A stretch of DNA of 64,000 bases, taken from contig CM047428.1 in assembly GCA_026168455.1 (NCBI GenBank), positions 85,392,594-85,456,593 of the forward strand, given 5' to 3'. The first letter of the stretch is position 1. Each line of letters starts with the position of its first letter. The notes under the pieces are model-generated. The model ran no database searches and had not been told where the DNA came from. It saw only the letters and a program-made list of their open reading frames with translations. Source of the stretch: Theocolax elegans. Lineage: Eukaryota > Arthropoda > Insecta > Hymenoptera > Cerocephalidae. A program made the position numbers and the translations under genes. Positions 1-12,900 of the stretch are shown piece by piece.

Positions 1-1040
1 GATTTACCAACTAATTATCGTTATAATTGTGCATGTTTATTTATCTTTACATATTGAAATGTCACTTAAACGACCAATAAATAATTTTTGGTTAACGCAA
101 CGTTGGCTGGTTAAACGCATTGTCTATACGGTGCCAGTTAAATATTAGATCTATACGTGATTCGTTCGTTAATACTTAAATCGATATATAGAGATAATTC
201 GCGATGAGTATAATGGTACACACTATATGTATACATCCAAGTTTCCGACTAGAGAGAAACTTGCACGCACCTTGCGTTAAATTAATGACGTCTACGATTA
301 TTTGATTTTCGATCGATCGGGTAATTTACAATGGGTTCGAAATGCTACGGATGATATATGTATAAATTATATTCTCATCAATCGTCAAAGAGAAGTTGGA
401 AAGGATGAAAGAATAAAAATAAAAAAAGAACGACCGAGCGCGCGTGCGTTCTTCCGCGTGCGCGCGCTCGCGCTTTCGTAAATTGCAGGCAACCAATTGC
501 GGGGAAATAATGATTTTTGGCGAGCGACGTATGAAAGTGCCAAGGTGAAAGAGTACGTGTACGCGTTTGCCAGTCTGTGACAGTGAAAGGACAACACACA
601 CGTATATATATATATGTATATCCACCCGTACGTACGCGTAGTTTTCGAAGGTAAACCAACTTTCTGTTTCTAATTATGACGTCTAAGCCAGTTGTGTATG
701 TACCGATCGGGTCTGCACGCGTATACGCCTCGCGATAATTAGGCGATAATTATTTCATCTTTTTCTTTCGGTAGAGGAAGGACGCGTTACTTTTACTATT
801 TGTTACCAGATTCGTTACCGGGAGATGCGATTGTCGAATACATCGGCACATCTGGCTGGCTATCGGTCTGTGCATATCGTGTTTATTTTATTTTTAATGT
901 CTTTTTAGTTTACTTAAAATTAAATTAATTTCGAAAATTTTGCACAGCAAGCTACTCGTACCAGGTTGATTACAATTTTCGGATCCTCGGAGGTAGACCC
1001 CTGTAAGTTCCTTTTCTTCTCGACACATCGTGCCTTACCT
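1..1040. other. Downstream flank of the lipase gene, no gene seen
   Basis: A+T-rich DNA with a CG-rich patch at 430-475 that can fold on itself (GCGCGCGTGCG type). On the minus strand two AATAAA-like signals lie at about 882-893, some 500 nt past the lipase stop; they are the best visible poly(A) candidates. No coding region is supported here. Confidence 0.5.
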
Positions 1041-1317
1041 ACACTGAGAGAAGCCTTGTTGTAAATATTAGTACATCTATAAGAAAAATTACTATGTTGT
1101 GTAGGTTAGGAAGGACAGACTCGCGCCGCTATAAAAATTGCTATGTAACATAGCAAATTTTAGTATAAACATAGCAATTTTTCATACATCAAGTAGCAAA
1201 AGATGCAATACCTATAGTGATTTTTGCTATAATTATATAAAAAATTATGATAGATCAAGTCTGTCCCTTTCGTTCAATGGTACATAGTAATTTTTACAAT
1301 AACGTTTCTCTCCGTGT
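1041..1317. mobile_element. MITE-like inverted-repeat element beside the lipase stop codon
   Basis: The left end reads ACACTGAGAGAA and the right end, reverse complemented, ACACGGAGAGAA. Inside them AAAAATTACTATGT at 1084 pairs with its complement ending at 1295, followed by GACAGACT in both arms. An internal near-palindrome (GCTATGTAACATAGC) and repeated ATAGCAATTTT make the centre foldable. It has no coding capacity. It starts 70 bp past the lipase stop and would be in the 3' UTR if the signals near 885 are used. A further sequence like one end (TTCTCTCCGTGTA) is at 2451-2463. Confidence 0.65.
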
Positions 1318-1386
1318 ATGGGATATACTACGATGTTACGATGAAGCACTGTTGATAAACGAATGGTCCTCTTGCGATCATCCCGT

Positions 1387-1495
1387 TCACGAGGATACGA
1401 TGTTGGTCTGATTATCCGCAGGGCAGTGCTCGACCTTCAGTATCTGAGATTCCCCGGGTACGAGGGTATTGGTACCCTCCGGGCAAACGGTGATC
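1387..1495 (-). CDS. Lipase terminal coding exon 7
   Basis: Residues 499-533 and TGA at 1387-1389. The acceptor is TTTTATTTTCCGCAG. The first base G completes Glu498. The peptide begins [16 protein letters not shown] and has ILKVEHC near its end, so it supplies the CxP and terminal Cys pair (Cys502, Cys522) that close the PLAT domain in pancreatic lipases. It is a 36-codon exon that a simple long-ORF scan would miss. Confidence 0.85.
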
Positions 1496-1728
1496 CTGCG
1501 GAAAATAAAACGATCACGATCAATCACAAGACATTCCGCGGACGGGAGATCAACAGGTTTTTCCACGAGTTTTCATTCGAAAGGAAAAAGGTCAATAGCG
1601 TTACGTAACTCGAGTAACTTGACTTTCACCTCGTTTTTATCGTGAACTTGATTTTCGGCACGCGCGCGTTCTCGTGCTCTCGTACGTTATTTTCAAAGGG
1701 AAAGCGCGGCGAAGCTAAGAGAGCGAAA

Positions 1729-1765
<37 letters not shown>

Positions 1766-4700
1766 AAAAAGGCAAGAAATTTATATGATGTATATATGTA
1801 CGTGTATATCCGTGAAAAATTAATAAAAAGAGAAAGAGAAAGAGAGCGTACTGAAAGGTAAAAATCTTACTCGTTGTGAAATTCCAGGCTCTTAATGGTG
1901 AGAGAATCGATGTACGCTTTTGGTTTGTGGAGTAGCCTCCAAGTAAGCGGATTGAACATAGAAGTCTGATAATCCCAGGTGATCTCGACCGCCTCGAGTT
2001 TCCCCACTACGTCACCGGGTACGACCACCGTGTGCTTGCTACCAGGCTCGTAATACTTGGACTGATCCGAGAGCGGCAGTCGTTCGCTCGTTTTACCATT
2101 GGTGCCGATCGCCCGGATCGTGAAGACACCCACCTCGCCACCGTAACTCAGGCTCTCGTTCGTCACCGAGATCGTTATCGTTACTCGGTAGTGCCCCTCT
2201 GCAAATCATTTATTTTTTACATTATTTTCGTTCGACTGTGTCACACCTCCACTTATTTCAACTGTGTAACACTTTGCATGTTTTGCCAAGATAATTTTAT
2301 TATACAAATCGATCGTGAATACATGGTAAATCTCTGACCAATTTATTCTTTACAAACATTTTGAATCGATATTTAGGTTGATTTTCAATCGAACAGCTGA
2401 CGCGAGTCTCATCAGGTTTACCGTACACTCACGGTAATTCTTATTACAACATTCTCTCCGTGTACTGCACTAATATTTACACACCTGCAGTGTCTTTAGC
2501 TACGCGTTTTTAATTAATAGTATTCAAATACATGTTTTTAAAATGCTGATATACCTATAAAAACGTTAATACCAAATACACGGATTTAAAGTAAACTGTT
2601 GCTTTAAAAAAGTGTTAGAAACATGTATGGATTTGGTTTTAGAAAATCACGTTTGCTAGAAACTACCATTAAATATTATAATTACTTATTATTATTTTAC
2701 AGTTTTTCAATCTTTATACGATAAAATTACATTCAATAGTAGGAAACAATAAGAAATAAAAAATAATAATACCAAATAACGACTAATTATTAATATGTTC
2801 GTTGTTATTTTATGATATAAATCGAAAAGTAATGACTATTATAAAACTTTTGTAATAAATGCAAATGTTAACTGTAGTTAATAAATATTATTACAGATCA
2901 AAATCCGAATATATTTAATAGTTACTATTTTTTCTTAATAGTTACTAATATTTACCTAATTTAATGAATAAAACAATTTCCGCTAGGACCATGCATACTT
3001 TTATTAAAATACAATTTTGACAATTAAAAAATTATATAAAAATATTGCAGAAGCAAAGTGAAATTAAAAAAGAAATGATTTGGATTTTACGATAAAACGC
3101 ATTACAAACATTTTCTACATTTTGTACGTGGTGTAAAGTGTAAATATCGTATACTTATCAAATTAATAAAAAAATTAGAAAATAACGATGATAAACTTGG
3201 AAAGAGTAATTATACATTTGTAATTAGTCGAAAAATATAATTTCATTGGATATATATTCTAATACGTATATGTATATATGTACATGTAAACGAAATAAAC
3301 AAAATGAGCTTAGAAAGTAAGCGCGCGAGCGCGCGGTTATTTATAGGCATACACGAGGAAATTCTGATAAAGATCGAAATTAAATTAACGTACAGAACGC
3401 AATCTACAAAAATATTTGATATCTCAGGAATAAAAAATCGGTACAAAATCTTAATACGTACTTATATACATAAATATATATATATAATGTGGGTAAAATT
3501 AATATTAATCGTTTTACACCTTGTAAAAAATGCGCGTGGGAGAATAAAATTGGTAGTAAAAAATATAAACTTACTGCAAAATGGTTTCTCCTTTCCTGTC
3601 ATCAGATAAACGGAAGCGTGATAATTTCCTGGTTGGGCGTTAAATCCAAACCTAGGGCAATGCTGCTCGACGCAATCGAAGCAGCTGCCGTTTTTAAATT
3701 TCTCCCAGGAGGTGCACGGTACCGATAAATATGGACACACCGTGTTTATACTTTCGATAAAGTATTCGTAACTTCTTATGTGGTTGCAACCGAGAAACCT
3801 CTTGATTCCTAAGGATCGAACAGAATTTCTATTTTTACCTCTTATCTTATTTTATATACGTATAATTTAGGATTTTTTTCAGATTAGAACTGAGTATTAG
3901 CTCGATTTTCGAAGAAAAAATAACTTCGTATTCGTAGTCAAATTTCCCGCGTTCGAAAATTTTGAATTACAATTAAAAATGTATAAATTTTTAAGAAAAC
4001 CAGAAACATACATATTCTAGCATCCCTTCGCGTTTTATTTAATTAGGCTTACATATATGTTAAATTAATTGTTTTAAAATATTTAACTCATAAACATAAT
4101 TAAGCTAATAAATGTACGAACACAGTTAATTCATACTTGGCACTGTGTAATAGTATGTTTACGAGCGTTTCCCTCAATTTCACAAAAGTTGATATATAAA
4201 TATACTTCTTTATTTTAATTCAAACCCATTAAATTTTAAAACCGGGAAATTTGAATTTTTTTAGCACTGTAATAAACATATTTAATCTTATATTAATAAA
4301 ATTATCTTAACCTGAAAACTTTAAAAATTTACATCGTGAAACATTGGATTGGAAAATTACATGCAAAATATTTTGAACCTGATAAAATGAAATATCAATA
4401 ACGTCATAAATATATTCAATTTATACATTTACAAATTATTACTAGATTATAACTATATTTTTCATTATTTAACCTTTAAAATTATTGTTCAATGTTTGGT
4501 GCTTTACAATATAATTCAGGAATTTTCTATTTCCTTTTCAAAGTTGCCAATTTACTCTACCCAGGTACTTTAATTTTGTCAGTGAAAATAACATTACGTA
4601 AGGTTATACCTCGGAAGAAGCTTCCTTTTTCAAGGGTAATGGAGTTTAAGACGCCCTCGTTGCAACCAGGTTGATTTCTTCCACCATTTGGAAAGAAGTC

Positions 4701-7700
4701 GATGTGAGCAACTGGCTGGCTTATTCCAAGTCCACCGCTGATGAATGGATTACAGTCCGTGTGTATAGCCGTGACGAATTCAGCGTCAGTCGGATCCAAA
4801 CGTACCATCGGGGATGTGTTACTGAAATGAGGCTCAGCTGGATCGAGACCTGGAGAAAAAGCACGAATTGAAATAAAATGCTAAAATATTGCTTCGTAAT
4901 TTTTATTGTACATTTTGTAAAAATAATTAACTATTTTAACTAATTCAACGACTTATATCGATACTTATATTAGTACCTAAAAATTCCAAAAGAGTTTGTA
5001 ATAAAAAAATACAAATTTAAAAAAGAATAAAATTTAATTGAATAAATTATTTTGTAATTCAAGTATTTTTAAAAAATGTTGTATAATATATTATTCTTAT
5101 TTTCAAATTCTATAAATTTATAGTTTCATAATAGGTATATCAATATTAGTTGTAGGATTAAAATTTATTTTTTTGTAAATAATCAATTTTCTGTAATATA
5201 TGTATATTGCGCTTATGATAATGTATAATATTATGTAAACTTAACTGATTCAATAAATAAATAAATAAGTAAATAGACAAAATGATTAAAAATAAAAAAA
5301 AGTAAATTAATAATAAAAAGTTATCAAAATATCTGCAGTGCAAATAAGTGTATATATACCTGTAATCCTAGCAATTTTGTAACCATATTGAACGCGCAAG
5401 TTGTAGCCAACGTAACCACAAGTGTGAGCACCTAAGCTGTGTCCGATGCAGTGCATTCGCTTAGGTAATATACTCCCTTTTTGGATCAGCTGAGAGGCCA
5501 ATCGACCTGTCATAGCACCGACCAGTCTAGTGTTTGCTACGGCTTGAGTATACGGAGGACCCGCTCCGCCGATCCAATTCACCACTACCACGTTTGCGTC
5601 TTCGCGTTCGAGCAGTTCTCGCATCATACGCTGTATATAACACATTCATTTATATTTATTTATTTACTGAAAGAACAACGATTTTTATTCTACTTTGTTG
5701 GTAAAATATTTTCTAAAAATTATTAATATTTCTGTTTGATTCTTTGTTAAACTATACTGAATATATAGCGAATGTACAATAGATCGTATCTGTTTACTCG
5801 TTCGTTTAATTTACGGATAAACGTTTTGCTTACTCCAGGTAAGAAAACGCGACTATCTGTTATAACTTTTTTTAGAACGTTTAGCGTCTAAATTGGTCGA
5901 ACCATATGGAGTATTTGCAATTTGAAGTAATTTAATCCTTGATCCGTCACTACTGCAAACTGATCTACTTTACTTACAATGATAAGACAGAATTTTTCTA
6001 CACTCTCTTACATAGCTATCTCGCAAGGAGAGTACTTGAACTCTTTGATTCAATAAAACTGACCCGTGACTCGAGATTTTTTTACTCGATTGTCCCCATA
6101 TAGGGATATAGATATACGATATATGTATACGACCTTCTAAACAAATCTCGAGAAAAAGGAGCGTTGCGCCAATTTGAATAATTCCAGTTTTAATCAATTT
6201 CTAATCACCGATCGAAAAGGTACTAAATAATTAGGTAGATATTTTTCATTTGGATGTAAATTTGCTTATTTAACTATAACCAATTAAAAGTTACATAAGT
6301 ATTGTATATTTGAAAAAGAGTTCTACAAATTTTACATTAATTATTAAAGTGTTATTTTCATAGTGATTTCTTAATATTACTAATTATTTATGAATTATTA
6401 AATCAAAATAAGGTTTAAATTAAAAATTGTTTACTCGTTTAAATAACGATTAAAAGTTAAAAATCTAGGTATTTTTCTGCAATAAATAAAAAAGTAATCT
6501 CGTATCCGTATTAGTGGAAATGTCAATTTCGGTACTAAGATAATAAATAAATTGTTATAGATTGTTTCTTAGCATTAAATATGGAATTACCGTAGTCAAT
6601 ATTATTAAAATTGTGTTCCCATCAGCTTCGTATGATCAGTATAAATGTAAAATCTTCATTTCATTAACAACTAATTTGTATCTCGGAGGTAAACACGATT
6701 TTAATATATTTTACATTTATAACTATTAATTATAGGATTTCTATAGGTATAAAAAAACATCTTAAGGGGATCTTAAAAATGTAAACGATTATTCCGTGTT
6801 TATTGTAAAACTGTTTTTCTGAAAACTTGAATGTACTAAATGAAGAGGTTAAGTTTTACCATTTTTTAGTAGGTCAAAGTCTTCAGAAAAACGAAACAAT
6901 ATTATTTACTCTCACTTGGCAGAAACTGTTGCTTTTTATGACAGCTAGAGGAGAAAACTTTTTTTTTATTTAAAATAAATTTACTCTAATCGATATGTTG
7001 AAAACTAAAATTTATTTGCAATATTTCCATAAAATATTATTTTGAATGTTTATTACAATTAACATTTTATTTGCTTCAAATAAATATTAAATACATTTAA
7101 AAAAATATTATTTTAATGGAAATTTAATAAAATATTTAATCTATAGACCTAAAATGGAAAGATGTTTGGTCAATATTTCGGATATGATCTACGAAAAGAA
7201 TCTGTAATAAAGATGAATATATTTAAACGTATACTAACCAAAACCCATGTTTTATTTCCATTGTCCAAGTAACCGTGAATAATAAAATAAAGAGCTGCGT
7301 GTTTCCTCAGCGGCGAATTTCTTATGGATCTCCAACGATCAATGACTAATTCGTGTGGGAAATCAATGGTATCGCGGGTGTAGAGCTTAAACGTTGGATT
7401 AATACTGCCGGGTGGTTCAGGGAATGTGGAGACTGGTCTAGTACCACCGGACCATGGTGATCCGATGTAAAAACAACCGAATGGTCGGTAACACCTCCAC
7501 ATGTACCATTCTGAAAAATAATATACCATAAATATACAATCACAATATCGTTACCAATTTCAAAAGATTTCAAAATAATCACAATTACTATATTGATTTT
7601 TCGCCAAAAAATAAAAAACGAAACCTAAATCCAAAAACAAAGGACTCGATCGAATACATGCGTATACTTAATCGATCGATCGATTGGGTACAATTAATTG

Positions 7701-9901
7701 CATCGTGTCCAGATTGTCTATGGATATATATATACCAGCAATACGCCGTTCTTTTTCCGTATCATGTATTCTCCTCGGGATTAACCGTGTATATATAGGT
7801 ATATATATAGTACAACGGCGTGTAGTGATAACGAGGCGCCTTCTTTCTTCATTCGATCTCGCATCATTATCGTTGTTGAGAGCGAGAGAGCAAGAGAGAG
7901 AGAGAAGCAGAGAAATAAAAATTACGAGTCTGTTGTGTCTTCGAGGCCGATACGGATTAATTATCGTGATCCCGAGATCGAACGCAGGTGACGTAGATTC
8001 TCGTATATACGTATACCCTTTTAGATTCGATTTATTTTAATCGCGCGCTTATCGCTTTTTGACTTTCGTTCTTATATATGGATTTACGACGCATGCCGAG
8101 GGCGAGCAGAGCACGGATGTATATGCAAATATTTTAAAGACAATTTATTGTTTTTTATCTTCTTATTTTAAATTTACTTTTTTCTATTCTTATTAATGAC
8201 GATCGGCAAGAAAAAGTGTGTAGAGCTATTTTATTGAACAAATCGCGAGATCAGCGAATACCAACATTTCTGAATAGTCGTCAATTACGTATATATGCAT
8301 ATATGTATCAAATCGATCAACGCGTGGCGCTTCGACATCAAACTCATTTACTGCGATTATTTTTATAATGAGAATATCAAATTATTTCTTTTTCTCTCCA
8401 AACTGCAGATCGAGGACAAAACGCTTTAGTAATTGTCAAAAAGGCCGTGCTCTGGGAAATTCCATTACTTAGAGCGAACGAAGAGTTACTTATTGGATTA
8501 ATTATTTTGTACTTGAAGATGACAATCCAGATTATGTTTGAAATATTCGTGTTTACTTTTTGATTCGATATTTAATTTTATTAGGGTGTTAAAATCTGCC
8601 TGGACACCAAGTTACTCATCTTTAGTTACTTTAAATAGATTATGATAAATAACTCTTTGCTATCAAATTTATAATAATTACTAATTTTTACCTAAAAAAT
8701 TTCAATTTTTACTAGGATAAGGAGTGACTTTTTACGCGAAATAATTTAGAGATATAATAACAATAACTACAATAGTAATACATAATAATATACTTAACAA
8801 TCTTACTTTCAACTTTTGATTTTACTTTCTGTACCTTTAAATGCAATTTTTTTTGCAATTTGTGTTTAAGCTTTTGATGCATTTATAGTCAGATGTGTCA
8901 ACTAGATTGAAACAAAAAAAAATAAGATTACCGTACGTAAAAAATTGAGGAAACGAAGTATTATACTTGGCTTGATGATAAATTTGAAAGAAAACCACGT
9001 GCGATACACACGACGCAACAAAATTAGCACGTGGTTAATTCATGGACCAGTATTACGTGTCCTATAGATACATTCACAAAGTGAGAAAAAGAAAAAACTT
9101 ACGGACTTTGTAAATTTTTGTCTTTTAAAGACGATCGGATTTATATATACCTATAAGAAGATGAAAAAGAGAAAAATCCGCGATACTGTCACTCTGACTT
9201 CCGCGGACGATTCAACCTACTGACCTACTGACCATTATACTTCTTACAATGGAAAGAACGTGTCTTTGCGATCCTGTATTCGACTCTTAGTACATTTTCT
9301 TTCGTTCGGGATTTTCTCTAACGTTCAATAGCGATTCGAAATAATTTTCAAAACTAGAAATTTGTATTATCGACGGGTGTTATAACATAACCGTTCGAAA
9401 TCGGTGATACATTTCATGAAACCGTAAAGGTTTAGAAACGTTGAAGTGTTTAAACAAAACGTATAACCATTGTCGTTTAAATTAATGGTCAGTATTTAAC
9501 GAAAAAAAGTATCATTTTCAGTAGGACGCGTGAGGTAGAAAACGAACGAAAAGGTTATTAAATTTATGAATTAAAAATGAATGTTGAATGAAATATAAAT
9601 TTAAGAATATTCTCTTGTCCGGTAAATAGAAGTACCGAAAATGAAAAACGGTCGATACCACATTTTATTGCTCAACATCCGGATATAAAAATGGGGAGCG
9701 ACAAAATCACCTAAAAATAACGTAGAAATATAACTGGAATAATGCAGACGTACCGTCATCCTCGGCGAAATGATACTCCTCGGATGCCTGAGTGGTAGTG
9801 GTGGGAATTTCTCGATCTTCCCTCTTAGTGTTTTTGCTCGCGGCACCTGTCACCAAATTCGCGGTGTACATGAGCATCAGCAAAGTTTCGTTGAGCATCA
9901 T
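1387..9901 (-). CDS. Pancreatic-lipase-like secreted lipase with PLAT domain, seven coding exons
   Basis: Predicted secreted triacylglycerol lipase of the pancreatic lipase family. Coding exons on the minus strand, in order: 9901-9754, 7510-7239, 5630-5360, 4849-4610, 3808-3575, 2198-1871, 1495-1387. Every intron has GT and AG ends and every phase fits; the sum is 1602 nt, 533 residues plus TGA. A hydrophobic N-terminus (residues 1-20) looks like a signal peptide. The alpha/beta-hydrolase core carries GHSLGAH with nucleophile Ser205, GLDPAEPHF with Asp233 and CNHIRSY with His320. The lid between Cys293 and Cys318 has 24 residues, about the human pancreatic lipase length, so a true lipase is more likely than a phospholipase A1, whose lids are short. 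A PLAT/LH2 domain follows from about residue 391, and Cys502 and Cys522 match the last disulphide of the family. Family and fold are clear; substrate and tissue are not. Drosophila CG5966 is the kind of relative I would expect, but orthology was not tested. Confidence 0.93.
1732..1760. repeat. (GA)n microsatellite
   Basis: About 14 uninterrupted GA units in the last intron of the lipase gene. Confidence 0.95.
1871..2198 (-). CDS. Lipase coding exon 6 (PLAT/LH2 domain)
   Basis: Residues 390-497 with split codons at both ends. The acceptor is ATGATTTGCAG and the donor GAGTAAGAT. It starts [15 protein letters not shown] and ends [20 protein letters not shown] and so on, matching the PLAT beta-sandwich that in vertebrate pancreatic lipase binds colipase and lipid. 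The apparent TAA stop at 1867-1869 lies two bases inside the donor. The family C-terminus is still missing at that point, so splicing to exon 7 is preferred. Confidence 0.92.
2199..3574. other. Lipase intron 5
   Basis: A+T-rich intron with a hairpin TTACCGTACACTCACGGTAA near 2418-2437 and a MITE-end-like sequence at 2451. The open frame continuing from exon 5 into it is read-through. Confidence 0.7.
3575..3808 (-). CDS. Lipase coding exon 5 (catalytic His, Cys-rich segment)
   Basis: Residues 312-388 plus one base of Lys389. The acceptor is CGATCCTTAG and the donor AGTAAGTTT. The exon starts [19 protein letters not shown] with lid-closing Cys318 and catalytic His320, followed by [14 protein letters not shown] and the [14 protein letters not shown] cysteine cluster typical of the end of the lipase core. 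Confidence 0.94.
4610..4849 (-). CDS. Lipase coding exon 4 (catalytic Asp and first half of lid)
   Basis: Residues 232-310 plus one base of Gly311. The acceptor is TTTTTCTCCAG and the donor GGTATAAC. The Gly of GLDPAEPHF is split over the junction with exon 3, which confirms the join. Asp233 is the acid of the triad. [15 protein letters not shown] follows, and Cys293 opens the lid loop. Confidence 0.94.
5360..5630 (-). CDS. Lipase coding exon 3 (nucleophile elbow)
   Basis: Residues 141-230 plus one base of Gly231. The acceptor is TTATATACAG and the donor GGTATATA. It contains [18 protein letters not shown] and the nucleophile elbow [13 protein letters not shown], with catalytic Ser205. The open frame runs on past the donor for some 18 codons of low-complexity sequence, which is intron read-through and not protein. 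Confidence 0.95.
5631..7238. other. Lipase intron 2
   Basis: A+T-rich intron of 1.6 kb. It contains an imperfect inverted repeat at 6813-6893 (GTTTTTCTGAAAACTT against its complement) preceded by TTAAGGGGATC at 6764, a TTAA-plus-G-run arrangement also seen at the MITEs near 40.5 kb. No exon is supported. Confidence 0.6.
7239..7510 (-). CDS. Lipase coding exon 2 (N-terminal lipase core)
   Basis: Residues 51-140. The acceptor is TTTTTCAG and the donor TTGGTTAGT. It carries the family start [18 protein letters not shown], the LYTRDT strand and [14 protein letters not shown], the oxyanion-side HG motif of pancreatic lipases. The exon ends in phase 0. Confidence 0.92.
7511..9753. other. Lipase intron 1, the longest intron
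   Basis: 2.2 kb separating the signal-peptide exon from the lipase core. It has no recognised coding content, only short TA- and GA-rich tracts. A long first intron often holds regulatory sites, but none is recognisable here. Confidence 0.6.
9754..9901 (-). CDS. Lipase coding exon 1 (signal peptide)
   Basis: Codes residues 1-49 and the first base of codon 50. Two ATGs stand in tandem and the first is taken because an in-frame TGA lies three codons upstream. The peptide starts [20 protein letters not shown], a plausible signal sequence, followed by a polar acidic linker ending FAEDD. The donor is GGTACGT (intron starts 9753). The one leftover base G joins AA of the next exon to make Glu50. 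Confidence 0.85.
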
Positions 9902-12900
9902 CTTCGATCAATTGTATTTTATTACTACTTCGTCGAAAATGAAGGAGCAAGTACAAACGGCTGTTGAACCGTTCGAGATCTATGCGCCACAAGGTTTCTT
10001 CTCGAAGCTTTTCAAGTAGACTAAGGGAATCGCGAATCCGTGCGAACGAGATACTCACCGTTCGAGTGAAAAATCGATTGACGCAAACGAAGCTGTTTGC
10101 ATCTAGACGCCTCGGACAGATAACCACGATTATTACGTACGGCGTAAAGTCACGCACGAGGAGAGGGTTGACCGGCTTCCGTTTCTCAATGATAAACCGT
10201 TTCGCAATTTCGCGTGTATGTGCGTGCGTGTGTGCGTTTAATCTAACGAAACGAGAAATAGATTACTCAATTCTACTGGTTTATTCGTGTTCTCCGCGTT
10301 TTTTTTCCCTCCTTTTCGTCACCCCGAGAACAAAAAAAAAGAGGGGAAAATATTACGTTCAAACGAAAGTTCAAGGTTAACTGTCTTGACGCGAGCTTGG
10401 ACAACGAGAGACTGACGGGTTTTTCTTTGACCAAACGGTCATTCCCGAGATAACTCGGTACGAGATAATTAATCGTTTCTCTGCTTCCAGTATACAGAGG
10501 CCCGACTTTTTCTTCTTTCCAAGAACGAACGAGCCTCTTCTTCTTCTTCTTCTTCTTCTTCTTCGTCTTCCTCTTCTTTTTCTTTTTACTCTTCGTCGTC
10601 GTCGTCGTCTCGATCCCTACGGCCAGATAACACAGAGAGTGTCTCTTTTTTCCGCCCAGGGCTTTTCTGCCAGCCATCCGCATTCTTAATTTTTTGTCAC
10701 TTTACACCACCGCGTGTGTGCGTTTCAACAGTTCAACAGTCAGCTATTATATACTCACGACTATGCGGATACTAAAATATCGCGAGGTTTGCACTATTTT
10801 CCTGTATCGGTCATCGTTCTTCCTTTTTTTCGCTAATCGTGCCTAATATTTAGGTGCTTACAATTTAACAATTGAATTCAATTTAGTATGGGCATCCGAC
10901 TCGTGCCGAATGTACGACACGGATTCCGTTGAAACGAATTTAACGATCCGGTATTTCAATCGTTTGATATACATTTTCCGTTTAATTGCCTATGACCTAA
11001 GCGAACCAGAATTTTAAAATATTAGATGTAATTTTCTTCGATCCTCATGTTCCATTCCAAAATTTCACGTATAATAGCTTTTGTTTCGAAATTTTAAATA
11101 TCAATATTACAATAATATATTTATGTATCTATACATGTAAAAATATGAACGTCTCTTTTTCAACGATGCGCGAACGGCTTACGTAAAAATTACACGCATT
11201 TCGAATTTTTATATTTTTTTCCTTTCGACTCGATTGATTACCGGGTAAACATCAACGAACGTCATATGTTACTCACTTTAACATTTCTAGATGATAAACG
11301 TATTCGAGAAAACATCCTTTTTTTCGTTTTCGATGTTTCATTTTAATTTTCATTTAGAAATACACATCGAGATGTTTTTCCGCGCATCCGTCAAGTTATT
11401 TTCAAACTATAATATTTCCGAACAAATTATTTAATTTTCATACTGTAAACAAATCGTTGTGGACTTTAATTATAAAAATAATGTTTTAAGATGATGAATG
11501 TACATAATACTTAATCAAGTTATTTTTAACCGCGTATAGAATGACAATAAGGTTTTCACTTATGCATATAGGCGATTAAAGACCTGCCATATATTCAACA
11601 GGTACTTAATTTTTACCCTCCCTACCTTACCGATCTATAAAATATCATGATTGGACGTAATAAAAATATAATCTATATCTATAAAACGTATAAAATCTAT
11701 TTTGTGCCAAAATTCAAGCAAAAAATTTATTTTTGGAGATGTTGACCCTTGTTACCAAACCTTGCAATTTATTCAAAGAATCATCTCAAATTGTGGAAGT
11801 TTTGGTAAGAGATTTCGCCAAAACTAATGAATTCGCTTTACTTTTCGCTAAAATGTATACAATACAAATTATTAAAAAATAAACAAAAATCCAATGCTTT
11901 CGTAAAATTTAATATAAATAAATATAGACGATGAAAAATTGGATTTAAAATCGACTTAAATTTTCGTTTACAATTTATTTAACGAAAAAGTAGAAAATAA
12001 AAAAGAATCTCGTTCGTCAGAGAGGCGGTAAAATACCATTGATAAAATTGAGTTTTCGTTCGTTACTCCTCGTTTAAAAGGGAGATACACACACCGAAAC
12101 GTAATTACTCGAAGCTTTCTCCTCAAATAGTTTTGAGAAAGCCGTGTGCACAAGAAAAAAAGTGCAATAATTTAAAACGCACGGTTTCAACTTTAATGTA
12201 TCTTGTAAATTACACAATTTCGAAATAACTAAAATGTCTTATGCATACGTATATGTATATGTATATATATATATGTTACTTGCCGTTTGGTTAATTTGTT
12301 ACGGGAGCTTTATTTAACGCATTATTTTTGTTAACGCTTTATAGCCGATTGAAATCACGCAATCGATTTAATTACTCATTGATCCAGGAGTTATTCAACT
12401 CTTTATTTTATAACCGTGTTCCTTTTGTTTTTTCTTTCTGTTATAATCGGAATTACCGGGGTTATGCAGTCTTTCGTGCCCAAATCGGATAAGCCAAATA
12501 AACCAAAAATCATAATCATAATAAATATTAACATTAACATTTTGTTTGAAATTTTTGAAAAATTTATCATGCAAAATCACCCGATTTCTGGTGAGCATCC
12601 GATTGTCGATCATTTTTTAATATAAGTGATATAAAAAAATATTTCATTTTTCAAAATGTATAATTATTATAAACTTGTATATATATATATATATCCGTAG
12701 GGGTGTTCACAATAAAATATCAAACTTATTTTGTTCGTAACTTAACTTCGTCACATCACACTTGTAAAAAAGTGCGCTTATCAATTTTATGTAACCTTGA
12801 TCTGCTAATGGTTAAGAGTGTTAGGTCCAAGAGAACTAAGTTTTCCCACGTTTTAAAGGATAACAAAAATTATTTAAATATGTTTTTGAATAATAGTATT

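Noticed and set aside
5307..5359. C-terminal extension of lipase exon 3 beyond the donor
   Set aside because: It is low-complexity read-through, and the split Gly codon of GLDPAEP proves splicing at 5360.
10273..10683. 136-codon minus-strand frame with poly-lysine, just upstream of the lipase
   Set aside because: The Lys/Thr run is the translated (TTC)n microsatellite; the flanks have no motif or splice logic.
10747..10753. TATATAA as TATA box of the lipase gene
   Set aside because: It is 850 bp from the start codon with a long ATG-initiated frame between, and no clear initiator nearby; not strong enough to list.
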